Assembly (NCBI RefSeq): GCF_016908935.1
Contig: NZ_JAFBEV010000013.1
Location: forward strand, 22,690-86,689
Length of the DNA: 64,000 nt
Source of the DNA: Sporolactobacillus spathodeae
GTDB taxonomy: Bacteria; Bacillota; Bacilli; Bacillales; Sporolactobacillaceae
Reading direction: 5' to 3'
Shown: in pieces, positions 54,999 through 63,868 of the stretch
Position numbering within the stretch: the first letter of the stretch is position 1
Layout of the letters: each line of letters starts with the position of its first letter
The notes under the pieces: model-generated
Databases searched by the model: none
Seen by the model: only the letters and a program-made list of their open reading frames with translations
What the model was told of the DNA's origin: nothing
Position numbers and translations under genes: made by a program

Positions 54999-55036
54999 AA
55001 AAGCGATCCCCCAAAAATCCAAGGGATCGCTCTTTT
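54999..55036. terminator. Bidirectional terminator
   Basis: AAAAAGCGATCCC/GGGATCGCTCTTTT, between the GNAT gene and the convergent VOC gene. Confidence 0.88.
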
Positions 55037-55043
55037 ATTGTTC

Positions 55044-55469
55044 TTATTCTTTTCCTTCGGTAAAAATTTGAAAAGCAATGCCGAATTTGTCGGTAACCAT
55101 GCCGTAGGCTGGACTAAAAAAAGTTTCCTGAAGCGGCATGTTGATTTTACCACCATCACTGAGCTTAGCAAAAATCGTCTCGGACTGTTCTTTATCAGGC
55201 GAGGTAATACAAATCGTTAGTTGATCCCCAGAAGTTGCGCGACTCCCTGGCATCTGATCAGAAAACATCAGCTCGGACTCACCAATTTGCAGCATCGCAT
55301 GCGAAATCAGATTTTTCGCTTCTTCCGCAAGCGGAAATTCAGGATTTTCAGGCATCTCTTGAAAGGTTTGCTTGAAAATAACTTTGGCGTCCAATGCTTT
55401 TTGGTAAAAGTCGATGGCTTCCGCGGCATTTCCATTCATCACGAAGTATGGCGTCAATTTCAAAGGCAT
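55044..55469 (-). CDS. VOC family (glyoxalase/PhnB-like) protein
   Basis: A 141-residue protein of two vicinal-oxygen-chelate modules, similar to the PhnB/YjdN group: KLTPYFVMNGNAAEAIDFYQKAL at the start, HAMLQIGESELMFSD in the middle, and MPLQETFFSPAYGMVTDKFG near the end. Most members have no known reaction. ATG chosen nine bases after AGGGAG; an ATG three codons earlier overlaps that site. Single gene. Confidence 0.87.
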   Translation of the reverse strand: MPLKLTPYFVMNGNAAEAIDFYQKALDAKVIFKQTFQEMPENPEFPLAEEAKNLISHAMLQIGESELMFSDQMPGSRATSGDQLTICITSPDKEQSETIFAKLSDGGKINMPLQETFFSPAYGMVTDKFGIAFQIFTEGKE

Positions 55470-55704
55470 ATGGTTCATCTCCCTAGGACTGTTTATAGTT
55501 TAGAATTGGAGAAGCGCAAGCGAATCCTGAATTAGTAAAGTATTCTTAAATTAATACTTTACAGGACAATATATTTTTAAACGCGCTTCCCACCATTATT
55601 TTACCTTTTCTGAAAAAAATAGCATTTAGAAAGTATTGAGAATTGTATGATTAGATGAAAACAAAGTCGCTCAGTGACTTCAGCGATTCAAAGCATCGTT
55701 GTCA

Positions 55705-56646
55705 TTATTCGCCGATCAGCGTCATTAAAATAGGAATCGCAATAAGGCTCAGCAGTGTCGTTTCCGTTACCATAACTGCGGCATATTTGGAATCAGCGTG
55801 GTACATTTTCGATACAACCGGAGCATTGGTCATCACTGGCATGGCTGATTGAAGAATAAAGACGGCTTTCATTAAAGCTGGCATTGGTGCCGGCATCACA
55901 AGAAGTGTCATCAAGATCGGCGCGGCAAGAAATCGGCCAATCAGTATGCCACAGCTATCACGGTTCAAGCTAAGCTCCCGAAGTCCCGCCTGACGGATAG
56001 CGATGCCAATAAAAATCATCGACAGTGGAATCGTTAGACCACCAATATATTGAAAATCCGACATCAGGAAATTCGGCAGATTGACATGTGCGAAGACAAG
56101 CAGAAGACCAGCAATAAAACCGAGCAGCGGCGGCGAGAAAACCTTTGCCAATGTATCTTTGACAGTCAGTCTTATTTTGCTACTGCCGTCCTTCTGAATG
56201 AGATATACGCCGAGCGTCCAGAAGAATGTGGTGTTCGCCATATAGTAAACAAGTACATAAGGTAAGCTTTTTGGCCCGAAAAGGGCGAGGTTGACGGGAA
56301 GACCGACGAAGACGGTATTCGAATTACAAAACATCGATTTGAATAAACCGCTACGCTGTGGTGAGATTTTAAGTAAGCGGACGAAGAGAAACGAAAGACC
56401 GAACAGAATCAGCATCGAGAGAACTGGAAAGCTTAGATCAGGAAGCAATCGAATCAGCTGTCCGCTTGTAAAATGCTGTGTAATCGTGCTGAGCATATAG
56501 GCAGGCAAGGCGATTTGCGTGACGATCCGTGCGATCAGACGGCTTGATTTTTCATCAAACCAACCACGTGCTGCCAGCACATAGCCAACGCTGATCATAA
56601 GCAGAATGACAAGAACACCCTGAATGCTTGAAAGAAAAGTCCCCAA
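55705..56646 (-). CDS. AEC family transporter (auxin efflux carrier-like)
   Basis: A 313-residue membrane protein of about ten helices in two halves. It begins TFLSSIQGVLVILLMISVGYVLAARGWFDEKSSRLI, with the family LPAYMLSTI and FCNSNTVFVGLPV segments. The TTG start lies six bases after CCAGGAGGA; the ATG ten codons earlier would embed the ribosome site in the coding region. AEC proteins export organic acids or other anions; the cargo here is unknown. Confidence 0.88.
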   Translation of the reverse strand: MGTFLSSIQGVLVILLMISVGYVLAARGWFDEKSSRLIARIVTQIALPAYMLSTITQHFTSGQLIRLLPDLSFPVLSMLILFGLSFLFVRLLKISPQRSGLFKSMFCNSNTVFVGLPVNLALFGPKSLPYVLVYYMANTTFFWTLGVYLIQKDGSSKIRLTVKDTLAKVFSPPLLGFIAGLLLVFAHVNLPNFLMSDFQYIGGLTIPLSMIFIGIAIRQAGLRELSLNRDSCGILIGRFLAAPILMTLLVMPAPMPALMKAVFILQSAMPVMTNAPVVSKMYHADSKYAAVMVTETTLLSLIAIPILMTLIGE

Positions 56647-56935
56647 AGTAAATCCTCCTGGATAAAAAATAAACATAATGATTAAGTACTTATTCGATAG
56701 ATGCCAGAGATTTGATTTAGGGACAGTTTAACACAATCTATTGCTGAAACATTTACGATAATTAATTGTCATCAAAACGACATAATAAAAACGATTACAA
56801 GTCATCAGGTAAGATGATGCGAAAAAGATTGTTGCATTCATAGCCAAGTATTAATATTAGGTATAAGAATATAGAAACCGGGATGATAAGTGCTTTCAAA
56901 AACCAAAATTTCTGCTAAGAGCGAACGAGTAAAAC

Positions 56936-56966
56936 AGCAGCCCAATAAAATGGGCTGCCGTTTTTT
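56936..56966. terminator. Hairpin at the 3' end of the small membrane-protein gene
   Basis: GCAGCCCA-ATAAAA-TGGGCTGC, with T-runs on the right and A-rich on the left. It serves the minus-strand gene at 56969. The gap from 56647 to here shows nothing else. Confidence 0.78.
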
Positions 56967-56968
56967 CT

Positions 56969-57163
56969 TTATTCTTTTTTATCTTTTTGTGCGGGTTTTG
57001 CAGGCGGCGGGTTTTGAAACAAGATGATATAAAGCAGGCAAACTGAAGGGATGATCGCCAAAACGGTTGTGAGCGGTAGCCAATTAAAAAAGATTGAGAA
57101 AAGAAAAAGACTAATTGAACCAATTGCAATAATCATCCGTACGATTAATTTGAATTGTTCCAT
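56969..57163 (-). CDS. Small two-helix membrane protein of unknown function
   Basis: 64 residues: two hydrophobic segments (VRMIIAIGSISLFLFSIFF and TTVLAIIPSVCLLYIILF) joined by a short loop, then a charged Pro/Lys tail (PPPAKPAQKDKKE). ATG chosen with GTGAGGC eight bases upstream; a start five codons earlier is possible. No family recognised. A terminator directly follows, which supports a real transcript. Confidence 0.6.
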   Translation of the reverse strand: MEQFKLIVRMIIAIGSISLFLFSIFFNWLPLTTVLAIIPSVCLLYIILFQNPPPAKPAQKDKKE

Positions 57164-57528
57164 TTGAATTCGCCTCACACTGAGAAATAGTTACGTAACA
57201 ATCTATGCAAGAAACGTGTTAATTAATTAAGATATTGTGAAAAAATTAACAATAATTTTGTTGGGGGATTACCTTTTTTTATTTATCATCTCTGTCTATA
57301 GTAAATGCGATTGACGCGGGTTTGGTGAATCAGAAAAGGCACCGTCCCAGATGCAAGAGTTGTCGGATTAAGAAGAGAGATGAGGAATAAAAAAACGATA
57401 GCATTTTACCAACGTGAATAGAATAGGACATAGGGTAAGAGCTGACTCATTCGCTTTCCATTCTTGCCGCGATGAGTGGGGCCTTAGACAACAGACAACA
57501 GTTATTACTAAGAGAGGAGGATCTATTC
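57164..57528. other. Gap without supported genes
   Basis: 365 bp between two small membrane-protein genes pointing apart. Apart from AT-rich sequence that could hold both promoters, nothing is recognisable. Confidence 0.5.
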
Positions 57529-57825
57529 GTGAAGAAGGAATTTCTTGGAAGTCTACGTATCGCCTCAATCCTTTTACTTGCTGGCGTAATCATGCAAGCA
57601 CTTCTCGTAGGAATTTATCATTTGATTGGCTTATCGCTTCACTTTCACGGAATCATTCTCTCGTTTCTGGGTATTCTCGCGATTATTTTTGTGTTGTATA
57701 GGAACAAATGGCAGTTCCATGGATTTTACAATGGCAAGAAAAAAGAGCGTTTGCCGCAGAAACTATCCGCTATACTTATTGTCTTGGGAATTATTTTTCT
57801 AATCCTTGCACCATTCATTTTTTAG
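57529..57825 (+). CDS. Small three-helix membrane protein of unknown function
   Basis: 98 residues with three hydrophobic segments (IASILLLAGVIMQALLVGIY, FHGIILSFLGILAIIFVLY and LSAILIVLGIIFLILAPFIF) and a basic loop between the last two. GTG start chosen for the AGAGGAGG eight bases upstream. No domain recognised. It lies 110 bp before the YeiH-type gene but is not clearly in its transcript. Confidence 0.62.
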   Translation: MKKEFLGSLRIASILLLAGVIMQALLVGIYHLIGLSLHFHGIILSFLGILAIIFVLYRNKWQFHGFYNGKKKERLPQKLSAILIVLGIIFLILAPFIF

Positions 57826-57937
57826 ACTCTAGGTTTTTGTTTCGAAAAGCACAGACTGCAATAAGCGGAGCATTGCCCGATGGACGAGCAGCCCTTATAA
57901 TGAATGCTGAAACTTTTGTTAAATAGGACGTGACTCT

Positions 57938-58924
57938 ATGGAAATGCTTCGTACTCGGATTCCTGGTATCATACTGGCAGCTGTTTTGGCTATGCCGGCT
58001 TGGCTGATTGGCAATGCCGTACCCATTGTCGGCAGCCCAATAATCGGTATTGTGCTTGGTCTTCTTCTCGCTTTTTGGCGCAGGCCGGAATGGTTACAAG
58101 AAGGGCTTTCCTTTACCGGAAAAAAGATTCTGCAATATTCTATTGTTCTTATGGGCTTTGGCTTGAATCTTTTAAATGTAGTTCATGTGGGTGGCCAGAC
58201 GCTGGAACTAATGATTTTTACTTTGACTGCATCGTTTCTGACCGCCTTTTTTGCTGGCAAATGGCTAGGTGTGGAAGGTAAAACACAAACATTGATCGGC
58301 GTCGGCACATCGATTTGCGGCGGTTCGGCAATTGCCGCGACGGCGCCGGTTATTAAGGCAGACGGTCAAGAAGTGGCGCATGCCATTTCCACCATCTTTC
58401 TGTTTAATATTCTGGCTGCTTTTTTGTTTCCTTTTGTCGGCCACCTACTTGGTATGGATGCTCATACGTTTGGACTTTGGGCAGGTACAGCAATTAATGA
58501 TACGTCGTCTGTTGTCGCTGCAGGATATAGCTTCAGTCACGCAGCTGGCAACTTCGCCGTTATTGTCAAGTTGACGCGAACATTGATGATTATACCGGTA
58601 ACTCTGTTTTTGGCAATCTATACTTCGCGCAAAACAACAGGTGCGGACAAGGGAAACTACCACTTGTCAAAGATTTTCCCGTGGTTTGTGCTGGGCTTTC
58701 TCCTAGCTTCAATCATCAGCACCGTGCTGCCGTTGCCTGCAGCACTTGTTGGTAGCTTGGTGTTAATCGGAAAATATATGATTATCATGGCAATGGTTTC
58801 CATTGGGCTGAATACAAATTTAATTGCATTAGTACGGAGCGGTGTTCGCCCCATTTTGCTTGGCTTTATTTGCTGGCTTGTTTTATCACTGACTTCGCTT
58901 GCTGCTCAGTATTGGATTCTTTAA
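57938..58924 (+). CDS. YeiH family transporter (UPF0324, putative sulfate exporter group)
   Basis: A 328-residue membrane protein of about ten helices. Family blocks are PIIGIVLGLLLAFW, the GVGTSICGGSAIAATAPVIKA segment and GLWAGTAINDTSSVVAAGY. Members are annotated as putative sulfate or sulfonate exporters, mostly without direct proof. ATG after a weak AGGACGTGA. Own terminator. Confidence 0.88.
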   Translation: MEMLRTRIPGIILAAVLAMPAWLIGNAVPIVGSPIIGIVLGLLLAFWRRPEWLQEGLSFTGKKILQYSIVLMGFGLNLLNVVHVGGQTLELMIFTLTASFLTAFFAGKWLGVEGKTQTLIGVGTSICGGSAIAATAPVIKADGQEVAHAISTIFLFNILAAFLFPFVGHLLGMDAHTFGLWAGTAINDTSSVVAAGYSFSHAAGNFAVIVKLTRTLMIIPVTLFLAIYTSRKTTGADKGNYHLSKIFPWFVLGFLLASIISTVLPLPAALVGSLVLIGKYMIIMAMVSIGLNTNLIALVRSGVRPILLGFICWLVLSLTSLAAQYWIL

Positions 58925-58936
58925 TTAGCGGTAAAG

Positions 58937-58983
58937 AAAAAAGACTTTCGCACGAGTCAAATCGTGTCGAAGGTCTTTTTTTA
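58937..58983 (+). terminator. Rho-independent terminator of the YeiH-type gene
   Basis: AAAAGACTTTCGCACGA/TCGTGTCGAAGGTCTTTTTTT with a short loop. Confidence 0.92.
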
Positions 58984-59029
58984 TACGCTTGAATGTATAA
59001 GCTCTTGGAAGCTTCTCAAACATTCGGTG

Positions 59030-59057
59030 GACTTGGCTTGGTTCGCCAAGTTTTTCT
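59030..59057 (+). repeat. Isolated right-end hairpin of repeat type A
   Basis: GACTTGGCTTGGTTCGCCAAGTTTTTCT equals the closing hairpin of type A without the body. Confidence 0.6.
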
Positions 59058-59082
59058 GAAAAGATAAGAATGTATCAGATCT

Positions 59083-59245
59083 TCTGAAAAAAATGGAGCG
59101 AAGGCGCGAGACGCCTGCGGGAAAAGCGAGCCAAGTGAGACCCCGCAGATTACAGATTGTTTGAGGAGGCTCACGGATCGCCCGCGGCAAGCGAGCAGCC
59201 GAAGCGCAATTTTTACAAAAAAGGACTTGGCGTACAAGTTTACCT
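59083..59245 (+). repeat. Interspersed repeat, type A, full-length copy
   Basis: GAAAAAAATGGAGCGAAGGC, GAGACGCCTGCGGG, GCGAGCCAAGTGAGACC, AGATTGTTTGAGGAGGCTC, GATCGCCCGCGGCAAGCGAG and the ACTTGGCGTACAAGTTTA tail with a partly eroded hairpin. Very close to the copy at 61367. Confidence 0.88.
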
Positions 59246-59591
59246 TACCGGTAAAAATAGGTATCGCAACAATAAACGATCCAGCAATGCCCAACAAATC
59301 TTCGCTGCGATTTTCGGCAAAAAACAGCATCAATCAGTAAATTTTTAAAAAAAAGCATGTGTGCTTTGTCGAGTCATACGCTATAAGCAGATTTCCATCA
59401 GCTTTTGTAGAAATATATTTAGACGAGATGGGAAGGAGTATCGCTTAATCTGTCTAAATGTATAAGTAATATCTACTTATATAGTTATCGGCTATTTGCC
59501 ACACGTCTTTTGAGTAACATAAAGTGGACAGGTGCTTGGCAATACTGGAAAATTAAAATTCCCCGCAAATAGGGAGAACGAGGGTGAGTCA

Positions 59592-60143
59592 ATGAAGACA
59601 GCAAAAGGAACAAGCTATTATTTTACGAAAGATGTCTTAAAAAAATTAAATATTACACGTAACAGGCTAAGAGGACTGACAACTGCCATTGAGAAGCAAG
59701 GTCGCCGCTTTCAACGCAATAAAAATAATCAACGTCTGTTCTTTGAAGAAGACGTACAACTTTTGAGCGCTTTGCAAAATGAAACACGTCAAGGAGCGCT
59801 CCTAGAGGAAGCTGCGGACAAATTATGCGGCAAAAAAAATAAAATAGCGGCCCTGCCCATGAATACGTCAGCTACGCCTTCTGACCAAGTGCCGATCCTG
59901 CCTGCACAGAGACTTGCCGCACAAACGATTGCGCTAACCGAAGAACAATTCCGGCTTGTTGTTGAGCAGGTCGCTGTTTCAGCGGCGGAAAAAACAGCGG
60001 AACACGTCATAAAGAAATACGACCATGAAATCGAACAAATTATTGAACGCCGGGATCGAGAGTTGATGAATCGTTTGCGGGAAGCAAGTGAGCGAGGCAA
60101 CAAGAAAAAGTGGCTGTTCCGTGTGCTGGGAGCAGCTCGTTAA
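59592..60143 (+). CDS. MerR-like helix-turn-helix protein with C-terminal coiled coil
   Basis: 183 residues. The N-terminal half is a MerR-type winged helix (YYFTKDVLKKLNITRNRL, then RLFFEEDVQLLSAL). The middle is Pro/Thr-rich, and the end is a charged helix EQIIERRDRELMNRLREA followed by basic residues and KKWLFRVLG, reminiscent of DUF3967-type tails. Similar architectures occur in plasmid and chromosome-anchoring proteins as well as regulators. No ligand domain is present, so it is unlikely to be a classical MerR sensor. ATG after GAGGGTGAG; a terminator follows. Confidence 0.68.
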   Translation: MKTAKGTSYYFTKDVLKKLNITRNRLRGLTTAIEKQGRRFQRNKNNQRLFFEEDVQLLSALQNETRQGALLEEAADKLCGKKNKIAALPMNTSATPSDQVPILPAQRLAAQTIALTEEQFRLVVEQVAVSAAEKTAEHVIKKYDHEIEQIIERRDRELMNRLREASERGNKKKWLFRVLGAAR

Positions 60144-60156
60144 GATATTGACCGCG

Positions 60157-60182
60157 GCTGAAGGTCTTTCAGCTGTTTTTTT
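60157..60182 (+). terminator. Short terminator after the MerR-like gene
   Basis: GCTGAA-GGTCT-TTCAGC then TGTTTTTTT. Confidence 0.65.
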
Positions 60183-60370
60183 ATATTTCGAATCAGCTGA
60201 AAGATTCGGAGTTGCTTAAAGCGAGTGTTTTGGATTCGCTAGGTGTTCGCATGCCGCGGGCAAACATTGCTATGCCCAAACAGAAAGCTAGGGGTCCTAA
60301 ACGGCACGCCGGCTCTGCAAAGGCTGTGTGCCTTCCCTTTGATAACAGTCAATAAAAACAGAGTCAATTT

Positions 60371-60643
60371 TTAAAGTATATCTTTATAGCTTTCTCTATT
60401 CCTTGTGAAAAAAACCTGCGCATAGGAACATTCGGGAAGGATCTGCCATTTTTCTTTGCGCGCTTTCTCAGCGGTCGCTTCTACTAACTTCCGTGCCAGA
60501 TTCTGTCCTCTATAAGCTGGGTTGACATAGGTATGTGTGAGACGAATGACGTCCGATGCAGCAAATGAATAGGTAATTTCACCAATCTCATTGCTATTGT
60601 CATCAATCAGATAAAAACGGTTTTTTCCTTCTCTAAGTTCCAT
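60371..60643 (-). CDS. Small GNAT-like N-acetyltransferase (YjdJ type)
   Basis: A 90-residue single-domain acetyltransferase of the short Gcn5-related group: NRFYLIDDNSNEIGEITYSF, LTHTYVNPAYRGQNLARKLVEA with the acetyl-CoA loop RGQNLA, and PECSYAQVFF. Proteins of this size are widespread and uncharacterised. ATG follows GGAGGCATTTCA. Confidence 0.85.
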   Translation of the reverse strand: MELREGKNRFYLIDDNSNEIGEITYSFAASDVIRLTHTYVNPAYRGQNLARKLVEATAEKARKEKWQILPECSYAQVFFTRNRESYKDIL

Positions 60644-60791
60644 TGAAATGCCTCCTTCACTACATTTATCATACCCTTTTCTAATCAGTTAAGCTGTTTT
60701 AGCGCCTTAGTTTCAAGAAGGTGTTCGACATATTCTCGTGGATCGGCTAGTCGATGATTAAAAATCAACGGATGAACCAGTCATTTTGTCC

Positions 60792-60820
60792 ACCCGTCAT
60801 TTAGACTTTTTCATACTGTA
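60792..60820 (+). promoter_or_regulatory. Possible SigK/SigE-type promoter of the Cys-rich protein gene
   Basis: CATACTGTA (60812-60820) fits the SigK -10 CATANNNTA. An AC lies 18 bp upstream, one or two bases more than the usual -35 spacing. Suggestive of mother-cell expression. Confidence 0.4.
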
Positions 60821-60863
60821 TAGATGTAAGGCTAATATAAAATTTCTCAGGGGGAATTCATTC

Positions 60864-61196
60864 ATGTCATGGGATGATATGGTATTAGGCGGTATCGGCC
60901 GGGGAAATTGTTCCTGTAACCGCGGAAATAATATCCCGTCAAATATCGTTAGTGGAATTAACAATAGGCGCTGCGATGGCAGGGAACTACTTCAAGGTGT
61001 TGCAAAAAATGATTGCATCAAAGTCTTTCTGAAAAATTCAACACCGGTTAAAGGTTTCTTTGCTGGCATTAATGGCGGTGTTGTGACGCTTTTCAATTGT
61101 GATCACAACCGTGTATCAAGCACAAGCATCTGTGTCGAAGATATTGTAGCTGTTCGAACATTCTCAAGAAACGATTGTGATGATGATCACTGCTAA
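60864..61196 (+). CDS. Cysteine-rich, probably spore coat/exosporium protein
   Basis: 110 residues with nine cysteines, a Gly/Asn-rich N-terminus (GGIGRGNCSCNRGNN) and a compact beta-rich C-terminal half (LLQGVAKNDCIKVFLKN, then VVTLFNCDHNRVSS and EDIVAVRTFS), ending DDDHC. The beta half resembles a small Sm-like barrel in outline. High Cys content, small size and a SigK-like promoter fit an outer coat protein, but it lacks the CotY/CotZ pattern and I do not recognise the family. ATG after GGGGGAA; a TTG frame upstream has no ribosome site. Strong terminator follows. Confidence 0.62.
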   Translation: MSWDDMVLGGIGRGNCSCNRGNNIPSNIVSGINNRRCDGRELLQGVAKNDCIKVFLKNSTPVKGFFAGINGGVVTLFNCDHNRVSSTSICVEDIVAVRTFSRNDCDDDHC

Positions 61197-61220
61197 TTAA
61201 TCAGCTATGAGTGGCAAACG

Positions 61221-61251
61221 GCCGTCCTCAATCAAGAGGACGGTTTTTTTT
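61221..61251 (+). terminator. Rho-independent terminator
   Basis: CCGTCCTC-AATCAA-GAGGACGG followed by seven or more T. Confidence 0.93.
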
Positions 61252-61366
61252 ACATTAAGGATGTATATAAGATTTCAGAGGAATTAATCAGAAAAACTAA
61301 GGATTGGCCATTGTTCACGGAACTTTGCGAAGCCAATTTTTTCTAAAAAGATAAGAATTATAAGAA

Positions 61367-61531
61367 TTTGCACAAAAAATAGAGCGAAGGCGCTCTGGCG
61401 CCTTGCGGGAAAAGCGAGCCAAGTGAGACCCCGCAGATTACAGATTGTTTGAGAGGCTCACGGATCGCCCGCGGCAAGCGAGCAGCCGAAGCGCATTGTT
61501 ACAAAACATACTTTTCTATGCCAAGTTTACC
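61367..61531 (+). repeat. Interspersed repeat, type A, full-length copy
   Basis: TTGCACAAAAAATAGAGCGA, GCGGGAAAAGCGAGCC, AGATTGTTTGAGAGGCTCAC, CCGCGGCAAGCGAGCAGCCG, GCGCATTGTTACAAAA, then a diverged tail. It lies in the 526-nt gap before the amidase, where no gene is supported. Confidence 0.88.
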
Positions 61532-61722
61532 TTATACGTTAAGATGTATATGCTTTTATATGTAAAATGTGACGAATGTGCTCTGAATGTCAGAAACTTT
61601 AGTTATTCGTAAGAGATGCCGCTAACTAACCTGATTTTCAATGTTGCATGTTGGAAAATATAAAGGTAATATGAATACGATTGAAGATTGGCCAACGGAT
61701 GAAGAGTAATGGAGTGAAAATA

Positions 61723-63264
61723 ATGTCCAAGAAAAAGAAATTTGCCTTAGCTGCGGCGTTAACCGGTGCTACCGCTGCCGCATTAACAGCAGGTGTATTT
61801 TTGCGGCAGGAGGTAGCCAAACGACACCCGTTTACACTCGATGAAGCAACCCTATCAGATTTGCAAAAGGCATTAAGAGCCGGCAGGTTTACCGCCAAAC
61901 AGCTGACTGAGGCCTATTTAGAACGCATTCGTCAGCATGAGGCGTTGAACGCAGTTCTTGAAATAAATCCAGATGCCCTTCATGATGCCGAAGCAAGTGA
62001 CGTGAAGCGCGCTGTCAATCCGGAAGTTGGGCCGCTTTTCGGCATCCCACTATTGATTAAAGATAATATTGAGACGTCAGGGGAAATGCATACGACAGCA
62101 GGCGCGCTTGCGTTCGCAGACTACCATGCGAAACAGGATGCTTTTCTCGTACGCAAGTTGAAAGAAGCAGGAGCAATTATTCTTGGAAAAACAAATTTGA
62201 CGGAATTCGCTAATTTCATCAGCGAGCAGATGCCGAACGGTTATAGTACACTTGGTGGACAGACAATAAATCCATATGGTGATTCTTTCGATGTTGGTGG
62301 TTCGAGTGCTGGGACCGGCGCTGCTATTGCCGCCAATCTGGCTGCAGCTGGAATTGGAACCGAAACATCCGGATCGATCCTCAGCCCGGCATCACAAAAC
62401 TCACTAGTCGGCATCAAGCCAACCATTGGATTAGTCAGCCGTAGCGGGATCATCCCTCTTTCCCATAGTCAGGATACAGCAGGCCCAATGGCTCGCACGG
62501 TTCGCGATGCGGTGATCTTACTGAACGCAATTGCCGGCTTGGATGAAGAGGACGAAGAAACAGTCTGGAGCCAAGGCGATATACAAAAAGACTATACCGT
62601 TTTTTTGAAACGCAAAGGTCTGAAAAATGCACGTGTTGGGATAGACCGCGCTTTTCTTCGGTCATCAAGCGATGAACATATCGAATTGATAAATGAGGCG
62701 TTGGATGTAATACGGGATGAGGGAGCAACAGTAGTTCCCATCAACATCCCGTCTGCCGATGCTCTTGAAAACAGAGAATCCACTGTGATGTATCAAGAAT
62801 TCAAATGGGATATCAACCGTTACCTGGAACGACTTCCAGAATCCGTACCCGTACATTCTCTGACCGAACTCATTGCCTTTAATCAGGCTCATGCGAGCGA
62901 GGCACTTAAATATGGACAAGCAGTCTTTGAGAAAGCAGAACGGATGAGTGGAGACCTCGGTGAAAAAACCTATCTGATTGATCGTGCGGACGACATCCGG
63001 CTCTCACAACGAGAGGGGATTGATGCGGTGATGAAGACGCATCATCTCGATGCATTGCTTTTCGAGGGCTATAAAGGCAGTGATATTGCAGCAAAGGCAG
63101 GTTACCCATCGATTACTGTTCCTACTGGATACACCCATGATGGCCAACCTGTGGGATTGACCTTTTGTGGTATGGCATTCAGTGAACCGAAATTGATTGA
63201 ACTTGCCTACTCATTTGAACAGGCGACCGAATGCCGCGTGGCGCCAGCGTCCTCGCCAAAATAA
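61723..63264 (+). CDS. Amidase, amidase-signature family, membrane anchored
   Basis: A 513-residue hydrolase with an N-terminal hydrophobic anchor (FALAAALTGATAAALTAGVFL) and a cytoplasmic-type or exported catalytic domain. The Ser-cisSer-Lys triad lies in LLIKDNIETSG (Lys), VGGSSAGTGAAIAANLAA (cis-Ser) and IGTETSGSILSPAS (nucleophile Ser). ATG after GGAGTGA. Not the GatA tRNA amidotransferase, which lacks the anchor and lies with gatC/gatB. The substrate, some carboxamide, is unknown; the setting of the window would fit nitrogen release. Confidence 0.88.
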   Translation: MSKKKKFALAAALTGATAAALTAGVFLRQEVAKRHPFTLDEATLSDLQKALRAGRFTAKQLTEAYLERIRQHEALNAVLEINPDALHDAEASDVKRAVNPEVGPLFGIPLLIKDNIETSGEMHTTAGALAFADYHAKQDAFLVRKLKEAGAIILGKTNLTEFANFISEQMPNGYSTLGGQTINPYGDSFDVGGSSAGTGAAIAANLAAAGIGTETSGSILSPASQNSLVGIKPTIGLVSRSGIIPLSHSQDTAGPMARTVRDAVILLNAIAGLDEEDEETVWSQGDIQKDYTVFLKRKGLKNARVGIDRAFLRSSSDEHIELINEALDVIRDEGATVVPINIPSADALENRESTVMYQEFKWDINRYLERLPESVPVHSLTELIAFNQAHASEALKYGQAVFEKAERMSGDLGEKTYLIDRADDIRLSQREGIDAVMKTHHLDALLFEGYKGSDIAAKAGYPSITVPTGYTHDGQPVGLTFCGMAFSEPKLIELAYSFEQATECRVAPASSPK

Positions 63265-63280
63265 AAAAATGAGAGTCATC

Positions 63281-63318
63281 AGAAGTGTTCCTAATAATAA
63301 GGAATGCTTCTTTTTTTT
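63281..63318 (+). terminator. Rho-independent terminator of the amidase gene
   Basis: AGAAGTGTTCCT/AGGAATGCTTCT with a loop of seven and a T8 tail. Confidence 0.9.
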
Positions 63319-63413
63319 ATTTGCGCAGCAGCGCCAATTTTTCTTCGTTCTTCAGACACTTGCCCAAATTCCAGTGCATAAACTGATAGAAGATTAGCAA
63401 AGGGGGCTGTGCG

Positions 63414-63848
63414 ATGACGCAAAGATACAGTTATCAGACAGAACAGGGAAAAAACGGCAGGTTCATTACTATTTTGCAGGAATCCCTCTGTCAGATGAGC
63501 CGTTCGCTGGCTGTCACTGTTTCTCTTGCCGAGGAATCTTGCGGTCGCGAAGCTGAAAAACTAAACAGGATTCTGACAGAGGACCGTGCGGATAGCACAT
63601 ATTTGCACGGATTGTTGAAGGAGAACGGTGGAGTGCCTCTTTCCTGTGAGCAATTGACGCTTTCTCTTACCCGGCTGGAAGGACTGCGCCAATCAATTGA
63701 ACGGCAACTGACGCTGGCAGATTTATACGGACAGCTGGCGGATTTAAGCGAACAGGCGCATCAAGAGGCTACATTTCGGAAATTGGCCGGCAAGAAGCAG
63801 AATGCTGCACTTTGGCTGCTTTACCTTTATACGTTGAATAAAAAGTGA
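63414..63848 (+). CDS. All-helical protein of unknown function
   Basis: A 144-residue soluble protein with mostly helical, heptad-like sequence (FITILQESLCQMSRSLAVTV, LTLSLTRLEGLRQSIERQL, YGQLADLSEQAHQEATFRKL). The length and four-helix outline recall ferritin-like or CotF-like proteins, but metal-ligand Glu/His patterns are absent. ATG after AAAGGGGG. No family recognised. It is followed by a terminator into which a group II intron has inserted. Confidence 0.6.
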   Translation: MTQRYSYQTEQGKNGRFITILQESLCQMSRSLAVTVSLAEESCGREAEKLNRILTEDRADSTYLHGLLKENGGVPLSCEQLTLSLTRLEGLRQSIERQLTLADLYGQLADLSEQAHQEATFRKLAGKKQNAALWLLYLYTLNKK

Positions 63849-63868
63849 ACGATCTTAATGTATGGAAA

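Noticed and set aside
60230..60340. GC-rich stretch after the MerR-like gene as a small RNA or repeat
   Set aside because: It has a GGCAC/GTGCC pairing but no promoter, no terminator and no clear match to the repeat family.
59083..61531. CRISPR array or insertion sequence suggested by the repeated GC-rich blocks
   Set aside because: The copies are dispersed, long (about 160-180 bp) and without regular spacers, transposase genes or target-site duplications that I could see.
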